From NCBI GenBank assembly GCA_964480445.1, contig CAYZPB010000058.1:1-5923 (forward strand): DNA of 5,923 bases, written 5' to 3'. Below the pieces are notes generated by a model. The model did no database searches. It was not told where the DNA came from and saw only the letters and a program-made list of their open reading frames with translations. Below, piece after piece: positions 5,923-5,923 of this stretch. The first letter of the stretch is position 1. The number at the start of each line of letters is the position of its first letter. The translations under genes and the position numbers were made by a program. This DNA comes from CAYZPB01 sp964480445. Lineage in GTDB: Bacteria > Bacillota > Bacilli > Tepidibacillales > Tepidibacillaceae.

Positions 5923-5923
5923 A

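Noticed and set aside
1..5923. tRNA or rRNA genes, CRISPR array, insertion sequence, defence system or prophage signs
   Set aside because: None was seen: nearly the whole window is filled by recognisable housekeeping and transport genes with short gaps, and there are no spaced repeats, transposase motifs or terminal inverted repeats.

Overview
This AT-rich window looks like chromosomal DNA of a Bacillota bacterium, most likely near the Bacilli. The clues are purine-rich GGAGG-type ribosome binding sites, frequent TTG/GTG starts, a GapB-type glyceraldehyde-3-phosphate dehydrogenase, and a gene order close to mutM-coaE-gapB-(speD)-nrdR of Bacillus chromosomes. I cannot name the genus.

Right part, minus strand (5922 down to 3928): the 3' end of mutM (formamidopyrimidine-DNA glycosylase, cut by the window edge), then coaE (dephospho-CoA kinase), then gapB. 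The mutM-coaE gap is 19 bases, so they are probably co-transcribed. A 65-base gap before gapB holds a TATAAT box and may give gapB its own promoter. Middle, plus strand (2213 to 3838): a Na/Pi-cotransporter family protein fused to a C-terminal PhoU-like domain. It converges on gapB, and a 16-bp perfect hairpin between the two probably terminates both. Left part, minus strand (1989 down to 1): nrdR (ATP- and Zn-binding repressor of ribonucleotide reductase genes), followed after only 17 bases by a nearly complete extracellular solute-binding lipoprotein of the peptide/nickel ABC type. That last gene is open to the window edge, so its stop lies just outside. nrdR and the phosphate transporter gene are divergent, with back-to-back candidate promoters between them.

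Most genes are housekeeping: DNA repair, coenzyme A synthesis, gluconeogenic carbon flow, dNTP control. They are not one pathway. The two transport genes are the accessory part: relative to the Bacillus order they occupy the places of speD and dnaB. I found no RNA gene, mobile element, CRISPR array or defence system, and nothing that supports a wholly new biological system. The items most worth a second look are a perfect 26-bp palindrome inside the transporter gene, a CoaE with several conserved positions changed, the replaced NAD-specificity residues in the GAPDH, and the altered gene order. The evidence moves two starts away from the longest open frame: coaE to 5612 and the transporter to 2213.
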